Origin: Rhinopithecus roxellana
Taxonomy: Eukaryota; Chordata; Mammalia; Primates; Cercopithecidae
Length of the DNA: 64,000 nt
Assembly (NCBI RefSeq): GCF_007565055.1
Contig: NC_044557.1
Coordinates: 68,949,095 to 69,013,094, forward strand
Direction: 5' to 3'
In this document: in pieces, positions 25,017 to 35,275 of the stretch
Position numbering within the stretch: the stretch's first letter is position 1
Layout of the letters: the number at the start of each line of letters is the position of its first letter
Made by a program: the position numbers and the translations under genes
Notes under the pieces: model-generated
The model's input: the letters and a program-made list of their open reading frames with translations, nothing else
Told to the model about the DNA's origin: nothing
Databases searched by the model: none

Positions 25017-25397
25017 TGGCCGAATAGGAACAGCTCCAGTCTCCAACTCCCAGCGTGAGCGACACAGAAGACCGGTGATTTCTGCATTTCCAACTGAGGT
25101 ACTGGGGTCATCTCACTAGGGAGTGCTGGACAATCGGTGCTGGTCAGCTGCTGCAGCCCGACCAGCGAGAGCTGAAGCGGGGCGAGGTATCGCCTCACCT
25201 GGGAAGCGCAAGGGGGAAGGGAATCCCTTTTCCTAGCCAGGGGAACTGAGACACACAACACCTGGAAAATCGGGTGACTCCCACCCCAATACTGCGCTTT
25301 AAGCAAATGGGCACATCAGGAGAATATATCCCTCACCTGGCCGGGAGGGTCCCACGCCCACGGAGCCTCACTCATTGCTAACACAGGAGTGTGCGAT

Positions 25398-25442
25398 CTA
25401 ACCGCAAGGCAGCAGCGAGGCTGGGGGAGGGGCGCCCGCCAT
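25398..25442 (-). pseudogene. Truncated L1 ORF0 (antisense 5' UTR frame)
   Basis: On the minus strand an ATG at 25,440-25,442, in the sequence context known for primate L1 ORF0 (atggcgggcgcccctccccc), opens a frame that hits TAG at 25,398-25,400. This leaves 14 codons. ORF0 in apes is about 70 codons and lies downstream of the L1 antisense promoter. Assignment is by position and sequence of the start region. The stop lies where the ape sequence reads through, so this copy cannot encode the usual peptide. Confidence 0.55.
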
Positions 25443-25780
25443 TGCTGAGGCTTAAGTAGGTAAACAAAGCCACTGGGAAGCTCCAACTGGGTGGAGCTCA
25501 CAGCAGCTCAAGGAAACCTGCCTGTCTCTGTAGACTCCACCTCTGGGGGCAGGGCTCAGCTAAAAAACAACAGGGGAAACAGCAGAGGCCTGAGCAGACA
25601 CGAACAACTCTGTCTGACAGCTTTGAAGAGAGCAGTGGATCTCCCAACACGGAGGTTGAGATCTGAGAACGGACAGACTGCCTGCTCAAGTGGGTCACTG
25701 AGCACTGAGTAGCCTAACTGGGAGACATCCCCCACTAGGGGCAGTCTGACACCCCACACCTCACAGGGTGGAGTACACCC

Positions 25781-25905
25781 CTGAGAGGAAGCTTCCAAAG
25801 TAAGGATCAGACAGGTACACTCGCTGTTCAGCAATATTCTATCTTCTGCAACCTCTGCTGCTGATACCCAGGCAAACAGGGTCTGGAGTGGACCTCAAGC
25901 AATCT
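25781..25905 (+). other. 5' UTR block lost from ape L1PA3 and younger
   Basis: The wording ctgagaggaagcttcc ... ctgctgatacccaggcaaac ... ggtctggagtgga is the segment of about 129 bp that ape L1PA4-L1PA6 carry and L1PA3 and later lack. In hominoids its loss has been linked to escape from the KRAB zinc-finger repressor ZNF93. Seeing it here places this L1 outside the L1PA3-L1PA1 line, in keeping with an Old World monkey branch. Boundaries are approximate. Confidence 0.75.
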
Positions 25906-26032
25906 CCAACAGACCTATAGCTGAGGGTCCTGACTGTCAGAAGGAAAACTATCAAACAGGAAGGACACCTATACCAAATCCCCATCAGTACGTCACCATC
26001 ATCAAAGACCAGAGACAGATAAAACCACAAAG

Positions 26033-27041
26033 ATGGGGAAGAAGCAGGGCAGAAAAGCTGGAAATTCAAAAAATAAGAGCACATCTCCCCCTGCAAAGGA
26101 GCGCAGCCCATCGCCAGCAACGGATCGAAGCTGGTCAGAGAATGACTTTGACGAGATGAGAGAAGAAGGCTTCAGTCCATCAAACTTCTCAGAGCTAAAG
26201 GAGGAATTACGTACCCAGCGCAAAGAAACTAAAAATCTTGAAAAAAAGAGCGGAAGAATTGACAGCTAGACTAATGAATGCAGAGAAGGTCATAAACGAA
26301 ATGATAGAGATGAAAACCATGACACGAGAAATATGTGACAAATGCACAAGCTTCAGTAACCGACTCGATCAACTGGAAGAAAGAGTATCAGCGATTGAGG
26401 ATCAAATGAATGAAATGAAGCGAGAAGAGAAACCAAAAGAAAAAAGATGACAAAGAAATGAACAAAGCCTGCAAGAAGTATGGGATTATGTAAAAAGACC
26501 AAATCTACGTCTGATTGGGGTGCCTGAAAGTGAGGGGGAAAATGGAACCAAGTTGGAAAACACTCTTCAGGATATCATCCAGGAGAACTTCCCCAACCTA
26601 GTAGGGCAGGCCAACATTCAAATTCAGGAAATACAGAGAACGCCACAAAGATACTCCTCCAGAAGAGCAACTCCAAGACACATAATTGCCAGATTCACCA
26701 AAGTTGAAATGAAGGAAAGAATCTTAAGAGCAGCCAGAGAGAAAGATCGGGTTACCCACAAAGGGAAGCCCATCAGACTAACAGCAGATCTCTCGGCAGA
26801 GACTCTACAAGCCAGAAGAGAGTGGGGGCCAATATTCAACATTCTTAAAGAAAAGAATTTTAAACCCAGAATTTCATATCCAGCCAAACTAAGTTTCATA
26901 AGTGAAGGAGAAATAAAATCCTTTACAGATAAACAAATGCTTAGAGATTTTGTCACTACCAGGCCTGCCTTACAAGAGACCCTGAAGGAAGCCCTAAACA
27001 TGGAAAGGAACAACCAGTACCAGCCATTATACATGATATAA
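26033..27041 (+). pseudogene. L1 ORF1 (RNA-binding chaperone), broken
   Basis: ORF1p is a trimeric coiled-coil RNA chaperone that coats L1 RNA. The frame starts at ATG 26,033 (MGKKQGRKAG) in good position after ataaaaccacaaag. An N-terminal charged segment is followed by a coiled coil (about 26,170-26,460), then the RRM (LRLIGVPES at about 26,508) and the C-terminal domain ending near RDFVTTRPALQE. Lesions: a 1-nt net gain in the A7 run at 26,241-26,247 shifts frame, and TGA at 26,448-26,450 interrupts the coiled-coil part. The last codons are altered: the inserted L1 fragment replaces the normal terminus and gives stop TAA at 27,039-27,041. Total span about 336 codons, the usual length of the family. 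Confidence 0.95.
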
Positions 27042-27245
27042 ATGATGAATTGATGGGTGCTGACGAGTTGATGGGTGCAGCACACCAACATGGCATAAGT
27101 ATACATATGTAACAAACCTGCACGTTATGCACATGTACCCTAGAACTTAAAGTATAATAAAAAAAAAAAATTAAAAAAAAATGTCAAAATAGTCAAATAA
27201 ATGGAAAGACAATAACCAAGGGAAAAAAAAAAAAAAAAAAAAAAA
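27028..27245 (+). mobile_element. L1 3'-end fragment with apparent 3' transduction, nested at the ORF1/ORF2 junction
   Basis: From ttatac (27,028) the text leaves ORF1 and becomes the end of an L1 3' UTR, including its 18-bp tandem duplication and gtaacaaacctgcacgttat. A first A-rich tail lies at about 27,158-27,180. There follow about 42 non-L1 bases (27,181-27,222) holding AATAAA at 27,196-27,201, then a pure A23 run (27,223-27,245). ORF1-ORF2 spacer resumes at catgccaaaatg. The fragment is closer in wording to the L1 end at 39,440-39,590 (gaattgatgg, ggcataag) than to its host's own 3' UTR. No target-site duplication is visible; the 5' joint shares only about tta with ORF1. Confidence 0.9.
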
Positions 27246-27323
27246 CATGCCAAAATGTAAAGACCATCGAGGCTAGGAAGAAACTGCATCAACTAACGAG
27301 CAAAATAACCAGTTAATATCATA

Positions 27324-30300
27324 ATGGCAGGATCAAAGGTCACACATAACAATATTAACCTTAAATGTAAATGGACTAAATGCTCCAATTAAAAGACACA
27401 GACTGGCAAACTGGATAAAGAGTCAAGACCCATCAGTCTGCTGTATTCAGGAGACCCATCTCACATGCAGAGACATACATAGACTCAAAATAAAGGGATG
27501 GAGGAAGATCTACCAAGCAAATGGAGAACAAAAAAAAGCAGGGGTTGCAATATTAGTCTCTGATAAAACACACTTCAAACCATCAAAGATCAAAAGAGAC
27601 AAAGAAGGCCATTACATAATGGTAAAGGGATCAATTCAGCAGGAAGAGCTAACTATCCTAAATATATATGCACCCAATACAGGAGCACTCAGATTCATAA
27701 AGCAAGTCCTTAGAGACTTACAAAGAAACTTAGACTCCCATACAATAATAATGGGAGACTTCAACACTCCGCTGTCAACATTAGACAGATCAACGAGACA
27801 GAAAGTTAACAAGGATATCCAGGAATTGAACTCATCTCTGCACCAAGCGGACTTAATAGACATCTATAGAACTCTGCACCCCAAATCAGCAGAATATACA
27901 TTCTTCTCAGCACCACATCGCACTTATTCCAAAATTGACCCCATAATTGGAAGTAAAGCACTCCTCAGCAAATGTAAAAGAACAGAAATTATAACAAACT
28001 GTCTCTCAGACCACAGTGCAATCAAACTAGAACTCAGGACTAAGAAACTCAATCAAAACTGCTCACCTACATAGAAGCAGAATAACCTGCTCCTGAATGA
28101 CTACTGGGTACATAACGAAATGAAGGCAGAAATAAAGATGTTCTTTGAAACCAATGAGAACAAAGATACAACATACCAGAATCTCTGGGACACATTTAAA
28201 GCAGTGTGTAGAGGGAAATTTATAGCACTAAATGCCCACAAGAGAAAGCAGGAAAGATCTAAAATTGACACTCTAACATCACAATTAAAAGAACTAGAGA
28301 GGCAAGAGAAAACACATTCAAAAGCTAGCAGAAGGCAAGAAATAACTAAGATCAGAGCAGAACTGAAGGAGATAGAGACACAAAAAAACCCTCCAAAAAA
28401 TCAATGAATCCAGCAGTTGGTTTTTTGAAAAGATCAACAAAATTGACAGACCACTAGCAAGACTAATAAAGAAGAAAAGAGAGGAATCAAATAGACGCAA
28501 TAAAAAATGATAAAGGGGATATCACCACCAACCCCATAGAAATACAAACTACCATCAGAGAATACTATAAACACCTCTGCGCAAATCAACTAGAAAATCT
28601 AGAAGAAATGGATAATTTCCTGGACACTTACACTCTCCCAAGACTAAACCAGGAAGAAGTTGAATCCCTGAATAGACCAATAGCAGGCTCTGAGATTGAG
28701 GCAATAATTAATAGCCTACCAACCAAAAAAAGTCCAGGACCAGATGGATTCACAGCTGAATTCTACCAGAGGTACAAGGAGGAGCTGGTACCATTCCTTC
28801 TGAAAGTATTCCAATCAATAGAAAAAGAGGGAATCCTCCCTAACTCATTTTATGAGGCCAATATCATCCTGATATCAAAGCCTGGCAGAGACACAACAAA
28901 AAAAGAGAATTTTAGACCAATATCCCTGATGAACATCGATGCAAAAATCCTGAATAAAATATTGGCAAATCAGATTCAGCCGCACATCAAAAAGCTTATC
29001 CACCATGATCAAGTGGGCTTCATCCCTGGGATGCAAGGCTGGTTCAACATTCGCAAATCAATAAATGTAATCCAGCATATAAACAGAACCAAAGACAAGA
29101 ACCACATGATTATCTCAATAGATGCAGAAAAGGCTTTTGACAAAATTCAACAGCCCTTCATGCTAAAAACGCTCAATAAATTCGGTATTGATGGAACGTA
29201 CCTCAAAATAATAAGAGCTATTTATGACAAACCCACAGCTAATATCATACTGAATGGGCAAAAACTGGAAAAATTCCCTTTGAAAACTGGCACAAGACAG
29301 GGATGCCCTCTCTCACCACTCCTATTCAACATAGTGTTGGAAGTTCTGGCTAGGGCAATCAGGCAAGAGAAAGAAATCAAGGGTGTTCAGTTTTAGGAAA
29401 AGAAGAAGTCAAATTGTCCCTGTTTGCAGATGACATGATTGTATATTTAGAAAACCCCATTGTCTCAGCCCAAAATCTCCTTAAGCTGATAAGCAACTTC
29501 AGCAAAGTCTCAGGATACACTATTAATGAGCAAAAATCACAAGCATTCTTATACACCAGTAACAGACAAACAGAGAACCAAATCATGAATGAACTTCCAT
29601 TCACAATTGCTTCAAAGAGAATAAAATACCTAGGAATACAACTTACAAGGGATGTCAAGGACCTCTTCAAGGAGAACTACAAACCACTGCTCAGTGAAAT
29701 CAAAGAGGACACAAACAAATGGAAGAACATACCATGCTCATGGATAGGAAGAATCAATATTGTGAAAATGGCCATACTGCCCAAGGTTATTTATAGATTC
29801 AATGCCATCCCCATCAAGCTACCAATGAGTTTCTTCACAGAATTAGAAAAAACTGCTTTAAAGTTCATATGGAACCAAAAAGAGCCTGCATTGCCAAGAC
29901 AATCCTAAGTCAAAAGAACAAAGCTGGAGGCGTCATGCTACCTGACTTCAAACTATACTACAAGGCTACAGTAACCAAAACAGCATGGTAGTGGTACCAA
30001 AACAGAGATATAGACCAATGGAACAGAACAGAGTCCTCAGAAATAATACCACACATCTACAGCCATCTGATCTTTGACAAACCTGAGAGAAACAAGAAAT
30101 GGGGAAAGGATTCCCTATTTAATAAATGGTGCTGGGAAAATTGGCTAGCCATAAGTAGAAAGCTGAAACTGGATCCTTTCCTTACTCCTTATACGACGAT
30201 TAATTCAAGATGGATTAGAGACTTAAATGTTAGACCTAATACCATAAAAACCCTAGAAGAAAACCTAGGTAATACCATTCAGGACACGGGCATGGGCAAG

Positions 30301-31147
30301 GACTTCATGTCTAAAACACCAAAAGCAATGACAGCAAAAGCCAAAATTGATAAATCGGATCTAATTAAGGAGCTTCTGCACAGCAAAAGAAACTACCATC
30401 AGAGTGAACAGGCAACCTACAGAATGGGAGAAAATTTTTGCAGTCTACTCATCTGACAAAGGGCTAATATCCAGAATCTACAAAGAACTCAAACAAATAT
30501 ACAAGAAAAAAACACACGACCCCATCAAAAAGTGGGCAAAGGATATGAACAGACATTTCTCAAAAGAAGACATTCATACAGCCAACAGACACATGAAAAA
30601 ATGCTCGTCATCACTCGCCATTAGAGAAATGCAAATCAAAACCACAATGAGATACCATCTCACACCAGTTAGAATGGCAATCATTAAAAAGTCAGGAAAC
30701 AACAGATGTTGGAGAGGATGTGGAGAAATAGGAACACTTTTACACTGTTGGTGGGATTGTAAACTAGTTCAACCATTATGGAAAACAGTATGGCAATTCC
30801 TCAAGGATCTAGAACTAGATGTACCATATGACCCAGCCATCCCACTACTGGGTATATACCCAAAGGATTATAAATCATGCTGCTGTAAAGACACATGCAC
30901 ACGTATGTTTATTGCGGCACTATTCACAATAGCAAAGACTTGGAATCAACCCAAATGTCCATCTGTGACAGACTAGATTAAGAAAATGTGGCACATATAC
31001 ACCATGGAATACTATGCAGCCACAAAAAAGGATGAGTTTGCGTCCTTTGTAGGGACATGGATGCAGCTGGAAACCATCATTCTTAGCAAACTATCACAAG
31101 AAGAGAAAATCAAACACCACATGTTCTCACTCATAGGTGGGAACTGA
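27324..31147 (+). pseudogene. L1 ORF2 (endonuclease-reverse transcriptase), broken
   Basis: ORF2p nicks DNA and reverse-transcribes L1 RNA at the nick. ATG at 27,324. The endonuclease part shows GDFNTPLS (catalytic Asp at 27,757) and SDHSAIK (His at 28,012). The RT shows SIDAEKAFDK (Asp at 29,121) and FADD (29,423-29,434). A Cys-rich motif CWRGCG...HCWWDC lies at 30,707-30,760. Stop TGA at 31,145-31,147. Lesions read from frame changes: +1 near 27,338; TAG 28,072-28,074 (Trp codon); +1 in the A run near 28,382-28,388; -2 near 28,481-28,486; +2 near 29,391; -1 near 29,877-29,882; TAG 29,989-29,991; -5 near 30,366-30,371; TAG 30,974-30,976 (Trp codon). The catalytic motifs survive, but no frame spans more than one domain. 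Confidence 0.96.
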
Positions 31148-31364
31148 ACAATGAGATCACTTGGACTCGGGAAGGGGAACATCACACACCGGGGCCTATC
31201 ATGGGGCGGGGGTAGGGGGGAGGGATTGCATTGGGAGTTATACCCGATATAAATGATGAGTTGATGGGTGCTGACGAGTTGATGGGTGCAGCACACCAAC
31301 ATGGCACAAGTATACATATGTAACAAACCTGCATGTTATGCACATGTACCGTGGAACTTAAAGT

Positions 31365-31400
<36 letters not shown>
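31148..31400 (+). repeat. L1 3' UTR with G-rich tract and AAT-repeat tail
   Basis: Contains the family's polypurine G-rich tract (gggcgggggtaggggggagg, 31,204-31,223), which can form a G-quadruplex. Next comes the 18-bp tandem duplication at 31,254-31,289, then the terminal gtaacaaacctgcatgttat block. The original poly-A tail has become an AAT/TAA microsatellite (about 31,367-31,400), a common fate of L1 tails. Confidence 0.9.
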
Positions 31401-31402
<2 letters not shown>

Positions 31403-31420
31403 GAAACTATAGAGTTAGCA
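31401..31420 (+). repeat. Target-site duplication, 3' copy
   Basis: Identical to 24,997-25,016 over 20 bases. It directly follows the AAT-repeat tail of the L1. Confidence 0.98.
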
Positions 31421-32640
31421 ATGTGCCTGTGACTAAAATTGTAGGTCCAGTAGCCACAGACTTTGTGAAGAACCATTGATATTCTTCTCTATTTAGCTGA
31501 TGTTCTTCTCCAATAGTCTTTTTTTTTTTTTATAGGAGAGAAGGAATGACTTATGTTTTTATAAAGAAATTTCAGTCCAAACTTTATCTCCTTCTCCATC
31601 ACAATTTGGTCAATATTCACCAATTCACCCATTGATATCTCATTTATTTATTCATTCAGCAAATATTTAATGTCTTGTGGCCATGCATCAGACATTTTTC
31701 TTGGTGCAGTAAGAAATATAAAGAATAAAGATGAATCACAGCCCCAGTTTTTTATTTTGCTTACAATCTAATGAAACAATAAATCAGATGGTTAAATAAT
31801 CATCATGCAAGGTGTAAATGTGATGAGATTCATAATAGCAGTTCATAGAATATATTGTAGAGTGTTGGAGGTTATGGGAATTTTCATCTAGTTTCCAGGG
31901 AATTAGGAGCAGCTTTATGAAGAACATGGAATGTGAATTAAGATAGTTGGATTTCTATGAATAGACAGGAAAAGCATATTCCAGTAGACAAATAGCAATA
32001 ACAATGGCATGAAAGATCTGAAAATGGATAATATCCTTGGGAAATACTGAACAATTCAACTTGCTTGTGTTGGTAAATGTGAGGAGCCATTAAGTGCCCT
32101 GAAGAGATTGTAATTTATTTAGTAGGAAATGGTGTATCAGTGACAGTTTTAGAACATAATCATGCCATGATCAGAGTAATAGCTAAAGGAAGATTTATCT
32201 GGATAGAAATGGCATGGTTGGTGACTTGATGTATGTAGGGTGGGGAGAAGTGTTGAGATGAAAACCTAGAGCTTAAAAAGATGCCAACATTTTGAGCCTG
32301 GGGCGCTGAGAGCATAAAATCATCATTAATTAAAATGGTGAAATTAGTTAGAAGATGGAACTGGGGCTAAGAGAAAGATGATGAGTTTGAGAATTTCTTA
32401 CCTTATTTATTTGTTCAGAAACGTCCCTAAGCACCTGCTAGACAGATACCTTTTAAATCATTATTTGAAATGTGTCAGGAAAGGATATGTAAAAATGGTG
32501 TTTTTGCAGCTCTAATGGACTGCTAAAACCTTTTTAAAAAATTGTTTTTAGTAAATTTGGGGACCTTTGTTATAAGATTATGGTCTTCTTTCTCTTTTGG
32601 TGTTAGGGTGTTATATTAAGTGACAATGATACAACCAGGT
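31421..32640. other. Unassigned sequence
   Basis: No gene seen. A T14 run lies at 31,519-31,532. The region 31,640-32,300 has phrases such as 'ttattcattcagcaaatatt' and 'atgagattcataatagcagt' that suggest an old L2/MIR-age background, but I cannot bound an element. Confidence 0.4.
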
Positions 32641-32649
32641 AGCTTTAAA

Positions 32650-33637
32650 ATATTTTTTAATTATTATAAGTTCATAACAGTTGAATATATTTCTGGGGTA
32701 CATATTGTGTTTTGATACAGGCCTACAATGTGTAATGATCAAATCTGGGTAGTTAGCGTATCCATCCCCTTAAGCATTTATCTTTCTTTGTATTAGGAAC
32801 ATTCTAATTCCACTCTTTTAGTTATTTAAAAATATACATTATTAACTATAGTCACCCTGTTGTGCTACTGAATGCTAGATATTATTCATTCTATCTAATT
32901 GTATTTTTGTACCCATCAACCATCCCCACTTTATTCCCTATCTTGATAACCTTCTGAACCTCTGGCAACCATCATTTTACTCTCTATTTCCATGAGTTCA
33001 ACTTTTTAAAGTTATCACATATGAGTGAGAACATATGACATTTATTTTTCTGTGCCTGGCTTAATTCATTTAACATAATGGTCTCCAGTTCCATCCATGT
33101 TGTTACAAATGACAGGATCTCTCTCTTTTTTTTTTTTTTTTTTATAGCTGAATAGTGTTCCATTGTGTATATACACCACATTTTCTTTATCCATTCATCC
33201 ATTGATGGACACAGGTTGATTCTGTATCTTAGCTATTGTGAATACTACAATAAACATATAAGTGCAGCTATCTCTTTGATACGCTAATTTCCTTGATTTT
33301 GGATATATACTCAGCAGTGGGATTGTTGGAACATATGGTAGTTTTATATTTAGTTTTTTGGGGAACCTCCATACTATTCTATATAGTTCTGTACTAATTC
33401 ACATTCCCAGAAGTGTACAAATGTTCTCCTTTCTCCGTATCTTCACCAGCACTCATTCTTTCCTGTCTTTTGGATAAGAGCCATTTTAACTGGATTGAGA
33501 TGACACCTCATTGTAGCTTTATTTGTGGTTCTCTGCTAATTAGTTATGTTGAGCATTTTTTCACAAGTCTGTTTGCCATTTGTATATCTTCTTTTGTGGA
33601 ATGTCTATTCAGATTATTATTTTTTTGCCCATATCTG
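32650..33637 (-). mobile_element. L1M (L1MA/MB-age) 3' end, antisense
   Basis: Starts with the complement of the mammalian L1M 3' UTR (ttcataacagttgaatatat, gtacatattgtgttttgata). It then passes into the reverse of the ORF2 C-terminus: the minus strand at 32,984-33,202 still reads DEWIKKMWCIYTMEHYSAIKK. An expanded T19 run (about 33,126-33,143) corresponds to the lysine codons of ORF2. 5'-truncated, strongly diverged, far older than the L1 at 25 kb. Confidence 0.85.
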
Positions 33638-33649
33638 TTGTGAGATAGC

Positions 33650-34740
33650 AGAGTTCCCAAATAGTCTTCACCCAGCTTCCCCTAATGTTAATATCTTACA
33701 TGGTACATTTGTCATGGTCTGCATTCCATCTTGGGGTCCCCTGATCTGCTTACATTAAAAAAAATTTCTGTATAGTAAGATACATTCTTTGTGGTATATA
33801 TTTCTATGGATTTTAACAAATGCATAAAGTTATATATTTACCAATGCAGTACCATACAGGATGTTTCCATGGTCCCCTGAATTCTTTCACGCTATCCCTT
33901 TGTAGTCAACCCCTCTCCAGCACTTAATCCCTGTCTAATACTCATCTGATTTCTATCCCTTTAGATTTGCCTTTTGAAGAATTTCATATGAATGGAATAA
34001 TTCCTTAATAGCCTTTTGATTTTGGCATCTTTCACTTTGAAAAATGCATTTAAGGTTTATTTATGTTGTTGCATAGATCAATGGTTTGCTTCTTTTTATT
34101 TTTAAGTAGAGAAATAGAGACCATGTGTGGATATAACACTGTTTATCCATTCTCCCATTAAAGGACATCTGGGTTGTTTCCAGTTTTAGGGGGTTGTGAA
34201 TAAAGCTGCTATAAATACTCTCACAGGTTTTTGTGTGAATGTATACTTTCAATTACTTGAGTAAATACGTGTGAGTGAGACTGCAGTTTGTATAATATTG
34301 TACATTCTAATACTAGCTATACTATCATTCTTATAGGTATATAGGGATAATTCATTGTGGTTTAATTTTGCATTTATCTAATTACCAGTGATTCTGAGTA
34401 ATTTTTATATGCCTTTTGGCCCTCTGCATCTCGTCTTTGGTGAAGTGTGTATTTATATCTTTTGCCCATTTTTAAAAATTAGGTTTTCTTGTGGTTGAAT
34501 TTTGAGAGATTTTTGTATTTTCTAGATACAAGTCATTTGTCAGATATGTTTTGCAAATATTTTGTCATACTCTGTGGCTTTTAAAAACTTTTCTTAAGGT
34601 TGTCTTTTAAAGAGGAATCATTTCAACATTTGATAAAGTTTTATTTATCATGTTTTCATTTTATAGCTGGTGTTTTTGATGTTGTATCTCAATAATTTTT
34701 GCCTATCTCAAGATCACATGGATTTTCCATGTTTTTTTCT
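33650..34740 (-). mobile_element. Older L1M fragment, antisense
   Basis: A second L1 3' part in reverse. The 3' UTR-like text (acaaatgcataaagttatat, 'caggatgtttccatggtcccc') is followed by ORF2 C-terminal text (atccattctcccattaaagg, 'tgtgaataaagctgctataaa', 'ttatatcttttgcccat'). The 3' UTR type differs from the neighbour at 32,650, which shows two separate insertions, one probably next to or within the other. Names such as L1MC/L1MD/L1ME cannot be decided by eye. Confidence 0.75.
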
Positions 34741-34759
34741 AGAAGTTTGCAAAAGGAAT

Positions 34760-35275
34760 CATTCTCCAAGACAACATGCCAAATTAAATGTACATTCACA
34801 TAACAAAAGAGTTTTAAAATAGCTGAAAGAAAAAATATATCTGAATGGTAAAAGTTTAAAAATCCACAATTATTCTTGGAGACATTAGCTCCCTTTTACA
34901 GTAATTGAAAAAAACAAATAGGTAGAAAATCAAGAAAGATGTGGATAACCTAAGCAGCACTATTAACCTGTTTGTTCTGATACTCATTTCTAGAAGACTG
35001 TCTGACAATAGGAGAATACTCATTCTTCTCAAATGAGTGTGGAAAATTCATCAAGATAGACTGTATTCTGGATTATAAAATTAAAAATAATTGAAATAAT
35101 ATAAAGTATGTTCTTGGACTTACTGGAGTTAAACTGGAAACCAGTAAAAGTTATTTGAAAATCTTCCAATATTTGGAAATTAAACCACATATTTCTAAAT
35201 AATTCATGAAATAAAGAGAAAGTCACCAGGGAAATAAAAAATATTTTTAACTGAAACAAATAAGAGATGGAACAA
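34760..35275 (+). mobile_element. L1M ORF2 endonuclease/RT-proximal fragment, sense (inverted relative to the previous fragment)
   Basis: Plus-strand translation in pieces matches the end of the L1 endonuclease and the region behind it (HSSQMSVENSS, VFWIIKLKIIE, KSSNIWKLNHIFLNNS). It lies directly beyond the antisense fragment at 33,650-34,740 and has the opposite direction. That is the arrangement produced by twin priming, in which the 5' part of an L1 is inverted during insertion. Two unrelated insertions cannot be excluded. Confidence 0.6.

Larger units (their letters stand above)
25017..26032 (+). promoter_or_regulatory. L1 5' UTR with internal Pol II promoter
   Basis: About 1,016 nt between the L1 start and the ORF1 ATG. 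The L1 family's 5' UTR carries a sense Pol II promoter, which initiates at the first base with the help of a YY1 site near nt 12-21. It also carries an antisense promoter. Here the element starts at tggcc, so the first half of the YY1 motif is lost. The last base of the target-site duplication (a) happens to give catggcc. CpG-bearing stretches persist (for example 25,170-25,200 and 25,425-25,445). The segment at about 25,781-25,905 is present (see its own entry). Confidence 0.85.
25017..31400 (+). mobile_element. Nearly full-length L1 retrotransposon (L1PA6-age / Old World monkey lineage)
   Basis: Order of parts: 5' UTR 25,017-26,032, broken ORF1 26,033-27,041, inserted L1 3' fragment 27,028-27,245, broken ORF2 27,324-31,147, and 3' UTR with G-rich tract (31,189-31,225). 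The tail has become an AAT repeat. Bounded by a perfect 20-bp target-site duplication. The first bases are tggccgaatagg, so about 15-17 nt of the canonical L1 5' end are missing, cutting into the YY1 site that normally sets the transcription start. The 5' UTR keeps the block that apes lost from L1PA3 onward. Strong identity to primate L1 throughout, with scattered substitutions. Not capable of autonomous movement because both ORFs are broken. Confidence 0.97.

Noticed and set aside
24938..26223. Several minus-strand open frames of 60-122 codons
   Set aside because: Antisense of the L1 5' UTR and ORF1 start. Only the short ORF0 relic has a family counterpart.
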